DNA of 59,919 bases from Rhizopus sp. PT2906. Taxonomy: Eukaryota; Mucoromycota; Mucoromycetes; Mucorales; Rhizopodaceae. The translations under genes were made by a program, and so were the position numbers. The stretch spans positions 1 to 59,919 of the forward strand of contig JAMYHX010000251.1 in the NCBI GenBank assembly GCA_025529335.1. The letters run 5' to 3'. The stretch's first letter is position 1. Each line of letters opens with the position of its first letter. Below are positions 23,210-33,968 of the stretch, piece by piece. The notes beneath the pieces were generated by a model that saw nothing but the letters and a program-made list of their open reading frames with translations, had not been told where the DNA came from and made no database searches.

Positions 23210-24117
23210 AGCGATCAAAATAAAAAGTATATGGGTTGCTTTTTTTATCTATTAGCTTGATTGCTATCCTTATCCCATTTACAGCCTTACAAAAAAGCGG
23301 GATATTGATGGTATTTGAAGGAATTAGTGCGGAAGGATTTCAGCGAAGTGAGCATTGGCTCAGTGGGGTCATCGGAAAGGCATATTTCAATATTTTCCAT
23401 TTTGTCAATAAACTTTGATAGTTTAGAGACGTTTGACTCATTATAGGACTAACAGTAAAACATACAGACTGCTTGTTCTCTACTGATAGTAATCATGGTA
23501 GGAAAAGCACGTTAGAGAAAAAGATGGCAACAAGAAAAAGAGAAGCACTACATACACCAGAAATTAGACTAATACTACGGGTGCTACCTCTACTCATTAC
23601 CTATGGCGTCTTCCAACAAAACTTTCCAATGTGCAGCACAGCGCTAAACATGGCTTTATGAAGTTGCCAGCTTGGATTGGTTCTTTTCAAGAAGAAGAAA
23701 TAAAAAGAAATGTTGTTGTTTATTCTAGTTTTATGTTGTCAGTTCTACCAACAAAGAATCAAGATCATTCACGTGTAATTATGATGAATTCACATTTTAT
23801 ATCAGAGAATGAACTGGACAGCCTAAGGTTAGGCAGAGACTTTGGTAGTGTGAAGTTGTAAAATGATGTCACATGTAGTGCCTAGAAGAAGCGGCTGTAG
23901 TATTAGCTTATTTCCTGGTGCATATAGTGTTCACCAAAAAGATAAAGAAGCCGTAATTACTTTTATTTCGATGCATGGGCATTATTTACAAGCTTACCGT
24001 GTTACGTCTGGTCGATTTATGATTGGCTTAAAATATTCCTCTAATACCCCGTCAAAATTTATAGATCGTCTCTCTCTCTCACTCTTTTTTTGACGCATCA
24101 TTTTTAGCAGTAACACC
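23210..24117. other. Spacer with ORF remnants and a dispersed repeat
   Basis: Short forward ORFs (23473-23661, 23631-23861, 23863-24093) overlap in different frames and look like decayed coding sequence. A repeat copy lies at 23541-23590. The right end is the promoter of the folate gene, with a CT-rich run at 24067-24082. Confidence 0.45.
23541..23590 (+). repeat. Dispersed repeat, copy 1
   Basis: GCACTACATACACCAGAAAT followed by a segment ending CTACGGGTGCTACCT. It matches copies at 36283 and 37143 with scattered substitutions. Confidence 0.5.
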
Positions 24118-25308
24118 ATGCACTTTAATCAATTTTCATCTTTACCGCGATTTTTTGTTTCTTTTCGCTTATTAAAAAGATCTTATTCGATGACAGCTAC
24201 AATTATAGACGGAAAAGCTATTGCACAGTAAGTAAATATTATGTGAAAATGATATCAAATGTTAACAGTGCATAAAGATCTGTTCGTGATCAAGTCAAAT
24301 CATCAATTGCCAACACAAAGCAAACATATCCTCAATTTGATCCTCGTTTGGCCATCCTATTAGTTGGCTCTCGTTCTGATTCATCTACTTATGTCAAGAC
24401 AAAGGATAAGGCTGCTAATGAAGTACGTTTAAAGGAAAATGATTGCTTTTTTAGTGCAAAGGATCATTGATTATGCATACGTGATCTATAGGTTGGCATT
24501 TCGATCGAGATGAACAAACTGCCCGAGACAATAAGTCAAGAAGATCTTTTGGCCAAAATAAAGCAGCTTAATCTGGATGACAAGGTGCATGGTATTCTTG
24601 TTCAGATGCCTTTACCTTCACAAATTAATGAAGATGTCGTGTTGGAAAGTATTGATTATAAAAAGGATGTGGACGGGTAAGATTCAGTAAACAAGGATTA
24701 ACGACAGAAAGATAATTAAAGAACCTATAGCTTTCATCCTTTTAACATCGGCAAGATGTGCAAGAGAGCAGGCAAACCTATGTTTATTCCATGTACACCA
24801 AAGGGCATCATTCATCTTATCAAGACCACAGGCATTGATATCAGTGGCAAACGAGCTGTAGTTATCGGTCGTGGTGACATTGTTGGTTCACCTGTTGCAG
24901 CCTTGCTAACGGCTGAGGATGCTACAGTGACACTTTGTCATTCAAAAACTAAGGATATTGAACGTATTGTTCAGGAGGCTGATATTGTTGTTGCAGCAGC
25001 TGGAAAGGCTGAACTTGTCAAAGGTAGCTGGATTAAGCCTGGTGCTATAGTGATCGATGTTGGCATGAATGCTGTGGATGGTAAATTGATTTTTTTTTGT
25101 TATATACAGCACAACTAAATTGCTTATAGATCCTACTAAGAAATCAGGATATCGCTGGGTTGGTGATGTAGAGTTTGAAAAGGCAAAAGAGGTAGCATCC
25201 TTTATTACACCTGTACCAGGAGGAGTAGGTCCAATGACTGTTGCTATGCTCATGGAAAACACAATGCTCAGTGCTCAACGCTGGTTATCTATAAATGACT
25301 CCAAATAA
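24118..25308 (+). CDS. Methylenetetrahydrofolate dehydrogenase/cyclohydrolase, probably mitochondrial
   Basis: Five exons (24118-24227, 24278-24422, 24492-24676, 24731-25080, 25130-25308) give 322 residues. The first 24 are Arg/Phe/Ser-rich with no acidic residue (SLPRFFVSFRLLKRSYS), fitting a mitochondrial presequence. FolD landmarks are YVKTKDKAANE with the catalytic lysine region, GILVQMPLP, KDVDGFHPFNIG, CTPKGIIHLI, VVIGRGDIVGSP, CHSKT and PVPGGVGPMTVAML. The enzyme interconverts 5,10-methylene- and 10-formyl-THF. There is no C-terminal formyl-THF synthetase, so it is a bifunctional MTHFD2/FolD-type protein, not the trifunctional C1 synthase. The S-to-D change in GRxxIVGxP may affect cofactor phosphate binding and hint at NAD preference; that is inference. 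Confidence 0.9.
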
Positions 25309-25427
25309 AGTGTAAACGTAGGGCTTATAATAACTTAAAGTGGGCTTATGGTAGCTTAGTTTTTGCACTCCGTTCAATTTTTGGTACCTTTCTCTTCTTT
25401 CCTTTTTTCTTTCATCTTGTATTGACA

Positions 25428-28087
25428 ATGATTGGAATTGACGAAATTCTCAAAAAACGTAAATATGAAGAAGAAAGAACGTTTAATCTACAGCTAGAAC
25501 AAGTGATTTCATCTTAGGTTTTTTGGAATTAATAAAGTCAGTTCAGCCAACTGGAAGATGGAAGCTTGTGGTTGTTGACAGTCTTTCTTCCAAGATACTA
25601 AACTCTGCTTGTAAAATGTATGATATTTTGGAAGAAAATGTAAGGCACACCCTTTTTTTATTTTGTTGACTTGACAACCGTAGTAATAGTTACTGATATA
25701 TTCATAGGTTACTTGTAAGTTTATTTGCTGTTGCTATCCCTTTTAAACTCATCCTTTTTCTATCCAAGTGGTCGAAAATATCGAAAAACCAAGACAGCCT
25801 TATCCTAGTTATGAAGCTGTCTATATCCTTACACCATGCATCGAATCATGTACTCGTCTCGTAGACGATTTCTCTCGAAAAGATGGGCCAATGTATGCTG
25901 CAGCCCATGTTCACTTTATCAATGGTATTACTTTATATATGACAGCAAGAGGAAGGGGTAATAACATGTATAAATAGCTTTGGATAATAATGTATTCAAC
26001 GAGTTCACTCGTATGCTTAATGCTGCTAATGCTGCCAATCACATCAAAAGCTTAAAGGAAATGTATGTGGATTTCATAGGTAAAGTAATCTTTATTCAAA
26101 AGAATATTACAGTTCTTTAAGTTCTTTATATAGTACGCGAGCAATGTGTTTATACTCTTGACAATGAAAACAAATTCCACACTTTATTTGGCAGCGATGG
26201 ATCAAACACGTCACAGATTGAAATGCAGTTAGACGATATTGCAAAGGAGGTAGAAGAATCGATTGCTGCTGCTATTTCTTATTTCTCATCCTATTTAGCT
26301 TTTATGCGTTTGCGTGACCCTTGGTGAAAGTCCATTGATCAGATACCATCGTCCTCTGGATGAAAAAGGAACGATTAATCGAAAGATACCTGAACATTTA
26401 GCAAAACTGGTTCAAGCAGAACTCGATAACTTTTGCGCTACAAATCCAGAATTCCCTGTAGGTGTTGAGAGCTTTTCATTGTATAAAAATCTAATTTTTT
26501 TTTTGGAAATAGCCACCTAGAGATCCTCCACTTCCTAGCGGTACATTAATCTTACTCGATCGTACTATTGATCCCATTGCACCCTTTTTGCATGAATTCA
26601 CGTATCAAGCCATGATGGCTGATTTATTAAAACCAGAGGAAGTGCTGGCTGGTCTCAAATATGAATACGATTATGTGCAGGAAGATGGAACGAGTCATAA
26701 ACAGGAAGTGACTTTGAACGAACAAGATAACGTGTACACAACGATTCGTCATATGCATATTGCTAGCACGACCGAGAAATTGATTGAAGAGTTTAATCGA
26801 TTCATAAATGAAAATAAGAAATCCTCTGGCGAAGGGTAATAGTTTATATACATATATATAAAGCTTGTAGTAACTCGTGATATTTAGACAAACGACAGCA
26901 GCTACTTTGAATGACATGAAGAATATAATTTCCAATCTTCCTCAGTTCCAGGAAATGAAATCCAAATACTCGGCTCATATGACGATTGCTAGTGATTGTA
27001 TGAATGAGTTCAAATACCAGAATTTGGAAGTGATTGGTTTAATTGAACAGGTACGCGGTATGAACCACTGAGCTTTTTATAACTGTTTATCTTAGAACAT
27101 GGCTTGTGGTAAAACTCCTGAAGGAGATGAAGTTGAAAATTTGAAAGAAGATTTGATTTCAATATTGGATGATCCAGAAACAAGGTAAACATTTGTCGTG
27201 TGGCTGAATTAAGAAATAACATAAGTGTAGTGAGATGGTCAAGACCAGACTTATCCTCTTGTGGATCGCTACATCAGACACGGTGGATCCAGCCGATCTG
27301 GAAGAGTTACTTTCATATGCTCGGCTCAGTCAAGAATATAAAGATGCCATCGAAAACATCTCTTTACTGAACGTACAGCTTTCAAAATCAGCCAACAAAC
27401 AGGGTCAAAAGACAAAGAAGGGTAAAAAGAAGAAGGATGCTCAGCAGGAGGTTCCTTTCGATCTTTCTCGTTATGTACCTGTTGTCAAGCGTATTGTTGA
27501 GGGACATATCGATGGTACGATTGACCAAAGATTGTTTCCGAATAATCTTCGAACGGTCAAGCAACAAAGCTTACGCAAGAATACGGCAGAAGCAGTGAAA
27601 GAAGTGCCAAAGTTGAGAGTGTATAAAACCCAATGGCATAAAAAATCTACAAAAGGAAACGTAAGTGAAATGAGCGATAACAAGGAAACTGAATTGAACC
27701 TGTCTCTGTTTAGGCTGCTCCTAAACCTCCTTCTGGCCCTCCTATTATTATCTTTATCGTTGGAGGTATGACGTATTCAGAAATTAGATCAGCCTATGAG
27801 CTTGCAGAGGCTTTTGACAGAGAAGTGTATATTGGTAAGTTGTTATGACAATGATAGAAAACAGATGAATTGAACGATGGATAGGTTCAACGCATGTTAT
27901 TACACCTGATAAGTTTGTGAATGATTTGAGTCAATTGGATAAAAAGTTGCCTGTGCCAACAAGTGTCATTCCACCATACACGGGCACTGTTCATAACGCG
28001 GTCAGACCTATCAATCAAGACCAAAGACCTCCTCCACGCACTTCCTCTTCTAATCCAAAAGGACACAAATTGTTAGGAAAGTGGTAA
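25428..28087 (+). CDS. SEC1: Sec1/Munc18-family syntaxin-binding protein
   Basis: Thirteen exons join to 673 residues: 25428-25458, 25518-25639, 25708-25714, 25769-25924, 25978-26079, 26134-26249, 26299-26457, 26513-26835, 26888-27050, 27096-27184, 27231-27660, 27714-27834 and 27885-28087. SM-family landmarks are GRWKLVVVDSLSSKIL, YPSYEAVYILTP, LIRYHRP, LILLDRTIDPIAPFLHEFTY, NLPQFQEMKSKYSAHM and GGMTYSEIRSAYEL. It should bind exocytic t-SNAREs at the plasma membrane. The protein has a Lys-rich insert (KTKKGKKKKDAQQE) before domain 3b. The start is firm because IGIDEILKKRFLELI is the standard N-terminus. Exon 3 is only 7 bases. It lies 119 bases after the folate gene and 156 before PDB1. Confidence 0.95.
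25708..25714 (+). other. 7-base microexon of SEC1
   Basis: GTTACTT lies between TTCATAG and GTAAGT. It encodes V-T and the first base of Leu, linking ILEEN to VENIEKP to give ILEENVTLVENIEKP, the expected SM-protein sequence. Skipping it would shift the frame. Confidence 0.85.
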
Positions 28088-28243
28088 AAAAAAGAAGAAA
28101 ATAAAATATAAAAATAAATACTTGCCTTTATTGTTATTGGAAGTGTTTTTGTGACAATCTTTTGGAAGAGTTTTTTTTTATTTGAAATTTTTTTATTTTT
28201 CCCTTGGTTCTTCTTTTTTATCTCATTTTTTTTCAAACTGACG

Positions 28244-29704
28244 ATGACCTTCCTTGCAGCTATTCACCGTATGGCTCCTGCTGCCGTCAAGCAGGCTGCT
28301 ACTGCTTCCATGAAGCCTACTGCTATTGCTCTTACACAAAAGCGTTTCAAGTCAAGTGGCACTGAGGTATAATTATCGCAAAAATTATAGACCAAAGCAT
28401 TTATCTTATTATGACAGATGACCGTTCGTGAAGCTTTAAACCAAGCTTTGGAAGAAGAAATGATCAAGGATGAGACAGTATACATTCTCGGTGAAGAAGT
28501 TGCTCAATATAATGGTGCTTATAAGGTACTTGCCACTACACAGTTGTGCGCGTTGTTGGAGAGAGGGGTGTAGTAGGGGTGTTAATGGGAGAATCTGGGA
28601 AAACAGTAAAAAATTTGGGGTAGATTCGGGCTTAATGTGGTGTATATGGGTGACGAAGAGGAGGAGTTTTAATTAGAAAACTTTTATACTGAACAATATA
28701 GGTCACCAAAGGCTTGCTGGATAAGTTTGGTCCTAAACGTGTGATTGATACCCCCATTACCGAAATGGGTTTCGCTGGTCTTGCTGTCGGTTCTGCTTTC
28801 AGTGGTTTGAAGCCCGTTTGTGAATTCATGACTTTCAACTTTGCTATGCAGGTAAATTTGTGTGAATAAGGATTCAAGAAACCAAGACTTAGTGTATTAT
28901 AGGCTATTGATCAAATCGTCAACTCTGCTGCAAAGACCCTCTACATGTCTGGTGGTATCGTCAAGTGCCCCATTGTCTTCCGTGGTCCTAACGGTGCTGC
29001 TGCTGGTGTCGGTGCTCAACACTCTCAAGACTTTGCTGCTTGGTACGGTTCCGTCCCTGGTCTTAAGGTCGTCTCTCCTTGGAACTCTGAAGATGCCAAG
29101 GGTTTGTTGAAGGCTGCCATTCGTGACCCTAACCCCGTAGTCGTTCTCGAAAACGAACTCGAATATGGTATCTCTTACCCTATGTCCGCCGAAGCCCTTT
29201 CCGAGGACTTTGTTCTTCCTATTGGTAAGGCCAAGATTGAACGTGAAGGTAAAGATATCACCCTTGTCTCCCACTCTCGTTCTGTCGGTTTCTGTTTGAA
29301 GGCCGCTGAGCTCTTGGCTAAGGATGGTATTTCTGCTGAAGTCATCAACTTGAGATCTATCAAGCCTCTTGATACTGAAACAATCTTCAAATCCATCAAA
29401 AAGACCAACCACATCGTCTCTGTCGAACAAGGTTGGGCCTCTTTTGGTGTTGGTTCCGAACTTTGTGCTCAAGTTATGGAAAGTAAGTGTTGATATTAAA
29501 AAGAGAATTACGTGTGTGTGTGTGTGCTGATGTTTGAATATAATAGACGAAGCATTCTGGCACTTGGATGCCCCCATGACTCGTGTTACTGGTGCCGATG
29601 TTCCTACACCTTATGCTGCCAACCTTGAAGCCCTTGCTTTCCCTGATGAACACGTTATTGTCAAGGCTGTTAGAGATAACTTGGACAAGAAAGTTGGTTT
29701 CTAA
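28244..29704 (+). CDS. PDB1: Pyruvate dehydrogenase E1 beta subunit, mitochondrial
   Basis: Exons 28244-28366, 28418-28525, 28702-28851, 28903-29482 and 29547-29704 give 372 residues. The N-terminal 40 residues, with RMAPAAVKQAA and KRFKSSG, are a presequence. The mature protein has TVREALNQALEEEM, LGEEVAQYNGAYKVTKGL, DTPITEMGFAGLAVG, RGPNGAAAGVGAQHSQ and a transketolase C-domain ending in NLDKKVGF. With E1 alpha it forms the thiamine-diphosphate heterotetramer that decarboxylates pyruvate in the matrix. Codons are strongly C-ending in exon 4 (GTC, TCC, CTC), unlike neighbouring genes, suggesting high expression. The intron at 28526-28701 is longer and G-rich. Confidence 0.97.
29512..29526. 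repeat. GT dinucleotide run in PDB1 intron 4
   Basis: Short (GT)n tract inside the last PDB1 intron. Confidence 0.8.
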
Positions 29705-30763
29705 ATTTATTTAATTACTCAATAATACACTCTTTGTAAAACAACACCATGGTTAGTGAAAGTTGATAAATGGGGGAATGAGTTGCATTTTCTGGAATTG
29801 GATCTCACAGGAAATCTTTGTCGAGAAAGAGAGAGAGAGAGAGAGGAGTATTGAGATTCTTTTGTTTTTGCTTGTTGTCATTTTGTATCTCTTCATATAT
29901 GAGAATAAGCATTTTCTTCTGAACCAAACTATTATGCAGATGATATATTCATATTGGAGAACGTATGCTATACAAAGTCCATGATACGTGCTCAATATTG
30001 CTTAATGTATGAATGTGCCTTATCAGTTAAATGGTTCGGAAAATCACACTCAATGAAACATAATATATTTTCTTTTAAAATTATACCCTTCTTTCTTATT
30101 TCTCAGTGTGACCTTATTTGTAACCCCTGAGCTCAATCTTTTCTACAACTCTATTCTAATTGTATCATTAAATGCTTTGTTTTCTAATATAAGGCACATA
30201 CAAATGGTAGTCTAGAAACACCATCACCTCATTGCAAAATTACGCGGATAGACGAGTGCCATAAAAGTGGAATGGTATTTATAGCGATTTCAACAAGCAT
30301 ATAGGTCCCATTTACAAAAAAGTTCTGCTCACTTGACAATTAGATATGCGACAGAGACATCAGATGTCAGTTTCCTGCAATTAATGATTGTTAAACTGTA
30401 CTTTCGTGGTAAATGCGACTGTTGTATTTACCCAAAAATATGAGGATACTGCGGGTCTATAATAAGCAATACAAAGAGACTGACCATAAACATGCTATTA
30501 ACGTATGTCGCGTGTCATTATCAATTCTTATTGATCAAGTAATAATCCTTTTTTCATACAAAATGACAATACTGAGAGGGTAAATATCAAAATTCCAAAA
30601 AAGGGAAAATCCGTTAGTATTAAACTGAATCATACATAAAGTGGTTTCTTACCCAATGGTATTCAAATAGTCTGCGCTATGAAGCCAGATCGTTGCACCA
30701 CCACTTCATAGAAGCGTGTGTTTTTCAGGTGAACGGGAGCAAAGGTATGTATGTGTTTTGATC
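29705..30763. other. Gene-free spacer between PDB1 and the Fanzor relic
   Basis: Contains a GA run (29828-29845) and, near 30474-30560, a segment resembling 37248-37335. No ORF of note. Confidence 0.5.
30474..30560 (+). repeat. Possible diverged repeat, copy A
   Basis: Begins GAGACTGACCATAAACATG and ends with AATAATCCTTTTTT. The order of words matches 37248-37335 (GACTGACCACAAAATGTG to AATAATCCTATTTT) with many substitutions and indels. Confidence 0.3.
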
Positions 30764-32364
30764 TTAAAGTTGTAGGTTGAGCCTTGGACAAAAGGGAGGA
30801 AGGTCCTTGAGTATTATTTTTGTCATGACCGAAATCCTAATTGCTGCGGCTGACATCACGTCTCTGTTGGTGGTAGCTCTTCCGCATTTGAAAGCTGGGC
30901 AATCTGGGTTTAAGCAACGTGATGTATCCAAGACTGGATGAGCAAAAGGATGGTAGCAGTAAATACAGAGTTGGGAGGTCATGTACTCATCGGTGATTAT
31001 GGTAGTTCCATGGCGTTCATGTTTTTTTTTGTAGCCATTTGCCTCCTCTACAATCATATCCTTTGATAGTGCTGCCAATTCCTAATCCTTGATTCCCGAT
31101 TGCCATAACTGTGTGAAATCTTTTCGAGCCTTGAAGTACAAACTGTCGCTCTTTGGAAGTTATGCGATCTTTTACAGTTCTAGTCTTTATTTTCAAAGTT
31201 CTTCTTTGTCTAATTATATTTTCCCATAACAAATGTCTCGTAATGTTTGTCTTTCTTTCATTGCAACCTATATAGCCAGTGCTTAATTCGTGTCTGTTAA
31301 ATGATCCAATATGGCTTACAACAAAATATCTTTTTAGTGACAAAACATTGGCTGGCTGAACTTCTTTTGATAGTAAACTCAAATTACTTTCAATCGTGGG
31401 AATAACCTTTCCAGAAGTCTATCAGTTATTCATGTCTTTACCTATTTTAACTGATGATACTAGCCGTATTTTTTCTTTCGTTTTTCAGTACTATATTGAA
31501 ATTTGTTCTTCAAGCTTGAATGATTAATTTCCGCAGCCGTTATTTTAAAAGCTTTAGGTAGCCGCAAGTACTTCTCTTTAGCCTTAACGACGGGCCTAAA
31601 AAGTTTAATTTTGTCAGCCTATGTCACAACGAAATAAATTATATACTTACAGACTATTATCAGGATGGAATTTATTGTAAAGGTTCAAATGGGTGTTAAA
31701 CATTTTCATGGATATAGGCACCGTCACAGACATTGTCTTGAGACCATAGTCTGTTCCACTAAACCTTGTTTGTTTTAATTCCGTTGGCAAGTCGACGCTA
31801 TCATCTGAATGTTGCTTTCTTGAAGTATATTTTAAAGACTAATTAAAAGGGATGATCAGTTAACAAAGATTCATTTGATTACACATAATAAGTCTTTGCA
31901 CAAACGTTTCGGCAAGTGTACACCTCCCTTCTTAATGCTTTCAGTTCTTGACGAAGCACTTCTAGTTCATTAAAATTTCTCCATCTTTCTCCTTTTTTTG
32001 CCTTGATTAGGGCAGCAGCCATCCTACGATCATCTTTATCAATCATTCTATTTCTTTCCTTTTTCATTTTTCGAATCTCTTTGTCAATCTTTTCCAAACT
32101 GAAAGCTTCCTTCTTTTTCAATAACTGTGCATTCAATGTCATGATTTCTTCTTTCAAGTCTTTTAATCGTTTTTCTTTAGATTGCCTTTCTTCGGATGAG
32201 CTCGGTATGAGAACAGACTGTTTTGAACTGATTGGTGTTGTGGTTGCTGAAATGATTTTTAAGGAAACGCCAGTAAGGATACAGTTGACTAAACTAGGAC
32301 GAACTAAGATTCTATGTATAAACTTCAGTTGTCTTGAATTGCAGTACGATGTAATGCTATCCAT
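30764..32364 (-). pseudogene. Fanzor (eukaryotic TnpB-like RNA-guided nuclease) remnant
   Basis: Minus-strand reading gives, in TnpB order: a long basic coiled segment (LKDLKEEIMTLNAQLLKKKE, KAKKGERWRNFNELEVLRQE), exon end near 31885; an exon 31651-31838 with FSGTDYGLKTMSVTV, a RuvC-I-like Asp motif; an exon from 31595 (KEKYLRLPKAFKITAAEIN) that hits a stop at 31460; then VMAIGNQGLGIGSTIKG, where a RuvC-II block is expected; and finally DEYMTSQLCIYC, CLNPDCPAF and ATTNRDVMSAAAI, the zinc ribbon (two Cys pairs) and RuvC-III Asp. The frame breaks near 31460 and 31070 show that it is dead. The spacing and motif order are why I prefer Fanzor over another zinc-ribbon transposase. Known members cut DNA guided by a right-end RNA. 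Confidence 0.6.
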
Positions 32365-33130
32365 ATCAAATATAAATCTAAATACATCTGTTAAGTGCCG
32401 TAGCGCCAGTTGATATTTTCACTCCATCTTTACAAACAAGATCGAACATTTGCTCTCCATAGCTAGTCAGTAAGGTGTATAACATTGCGGTATCCAACGG
32501 CAAGCACAAAAGAGATAATGGTTATGGCCTAGGACAGACATGTATCGTATGCTTTTTATATCTAAGAATATCGAAAAGTATGTTTGATAAGAATATAAAA
32601 GAAAGTTGAACAGGAATAATGTATCGAAGCTCTTTTTGTGGCATATATTATTTTAAGTGCGAAAACAATATTGAGCACACAGAAAATTCCTTTTCGGATA
32701 AGTCGCTTATTTCAATATCTTGCTTGTTGATCGTTTCAGCGTCATAATTATAGAGAAGTGATTTGAGAACCACTTTAGTTTTGCCAATCTTCTGCCAGAT
32801 ATGTTAACTTCATTATCTTCTTCGATAACTGTTTCAATATCCTGATCCGTGGTATCAGCCTTAGCTACTACCTTCTTTCTTTTAGGCTACAAACTGTATC
32901 GAAGGCTTTCCAGGAAATACTATGCTATACTCTCTCCAAACATCGGTAACAGTTGATATACCCCTGCTGAGCTGATAGGTTGATACGGCGGAGGTCGAGT
33001 TAGGTTAAGCATGAAATAGATAAAACTTGAATTTGTTTAAACGAACATCTTCATTATTTTTTAGTATTTCTTATTTATAAGAAAAGGAGGTTTCCTTACT
33101 TCTCTGAGGTAGATGCTTTAAAAATTATAA
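32365..33130. other. Spacer between Fanzor and Crypton relics
   Basis: AT-rich, with small fragments such as RC of 32860-32890 that look basic but cannot be joined to either relic. It may be decayed linker of one composite element. Confidence 0.4.
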
Positions 33131-33968
33131 TCATCTTATTTTATGCTGAACTCTGTAAGTAATTGGCGTAAATCTATCATATCCCTTGAAAACCACAGTT
33201 TCGTACCAATTTTCACGGCGAGTGAAGTCAGGGAATGGCTCGTTCTCGAAATGAAATCTTAAAAAAAGGTTCATCCCAAGCGCTGTTTGGCTACGACAAA
33301 GCATGGCAGGACTGATAAAAAAGCAGAGTCTGTCTCTGCAGCCAAGATGATTATTCTTCTCAGTCAAGAAATAGTCGCTAACTTTTTCCAACTCTTGTTT
33401 GGTGTAGCCGTTATTTAATGTATTTTTTCCTCGATCTTCAAAATTTGCCTCTTACTCTTGACCTTTTTCTTTTTCGAGAGTAACCAGAAAAGCCCTAACG
33501 AGGGGTCCTCTTGCGGGGCCATGGGGGTTAAAGCCAAGTGCCTTTGCTTGATATACATGCCTGCAATAGCTTTGACATAGGTGAGGACTGACTCTCTGCC
33601 TAGAACAATAAGTGTACCATCTGGGCTTCTTCTAAGCTTTCGGCCACGATTCATGACATATTCTGCAAGGAAATAGCCAAGCTTTTGATCGGTGACAATC
33701 TCCCATCACCAAACCTTTGTTCAAGGCACCATTTCTATGTTTAAACGACATAGTTAGATTTTCAAGCCTTTTCTTTATTATTATTTTCTAGAATTACCTT
33801 CCACTCTTTTTGCTTGGCTGAATATGCCTTAATAGCGTTCACAGGTCGATGCGTCATATTTTGAGCAATGATCATTTGGTTGCTATAGTACATAGCTGAA
33901 TTGTTGTCAATCATGTGCTGAACACCTTCATCATTGACAGTAAAACGATTGTTTATTTGGTTATTCAT
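33131..33968 (-). pseudogene. Crypton/Ndc10-like tyrosine recombinase remnant
   Basis: Three consecutive minus-strand frames spell a broken protein: NAIKAYSAKQKEWKVILEN (the KxYxxKQKEW N-terminal block of fungal Crypton and Ndc10/GCR1-type proteins), then RGRKLRRSPDG and VLTYVKAIAGMYIKQRHL (core-binding helices), then EKVSDYFLTEKNNHLGCRDR, LCFFISPAMLCRSQTALGM and FHFENEPFPDF, which match the start of the Ndc10 domain II pattern (RDR..... SH..LLRG......LSD....E). The catalytic C-terminus is missing. Stops lie between the blocks. It lies directly upstream, on the same strand, of the Fanzor-like relic. Confidence 0.55.

Noticed and set aside
28897..29577. Long minus-strand ORF across PDB1
   Set aside because: It overlaps conserved PDB1 coding sequence and has no motif; it results from codon bias on the sense strand.
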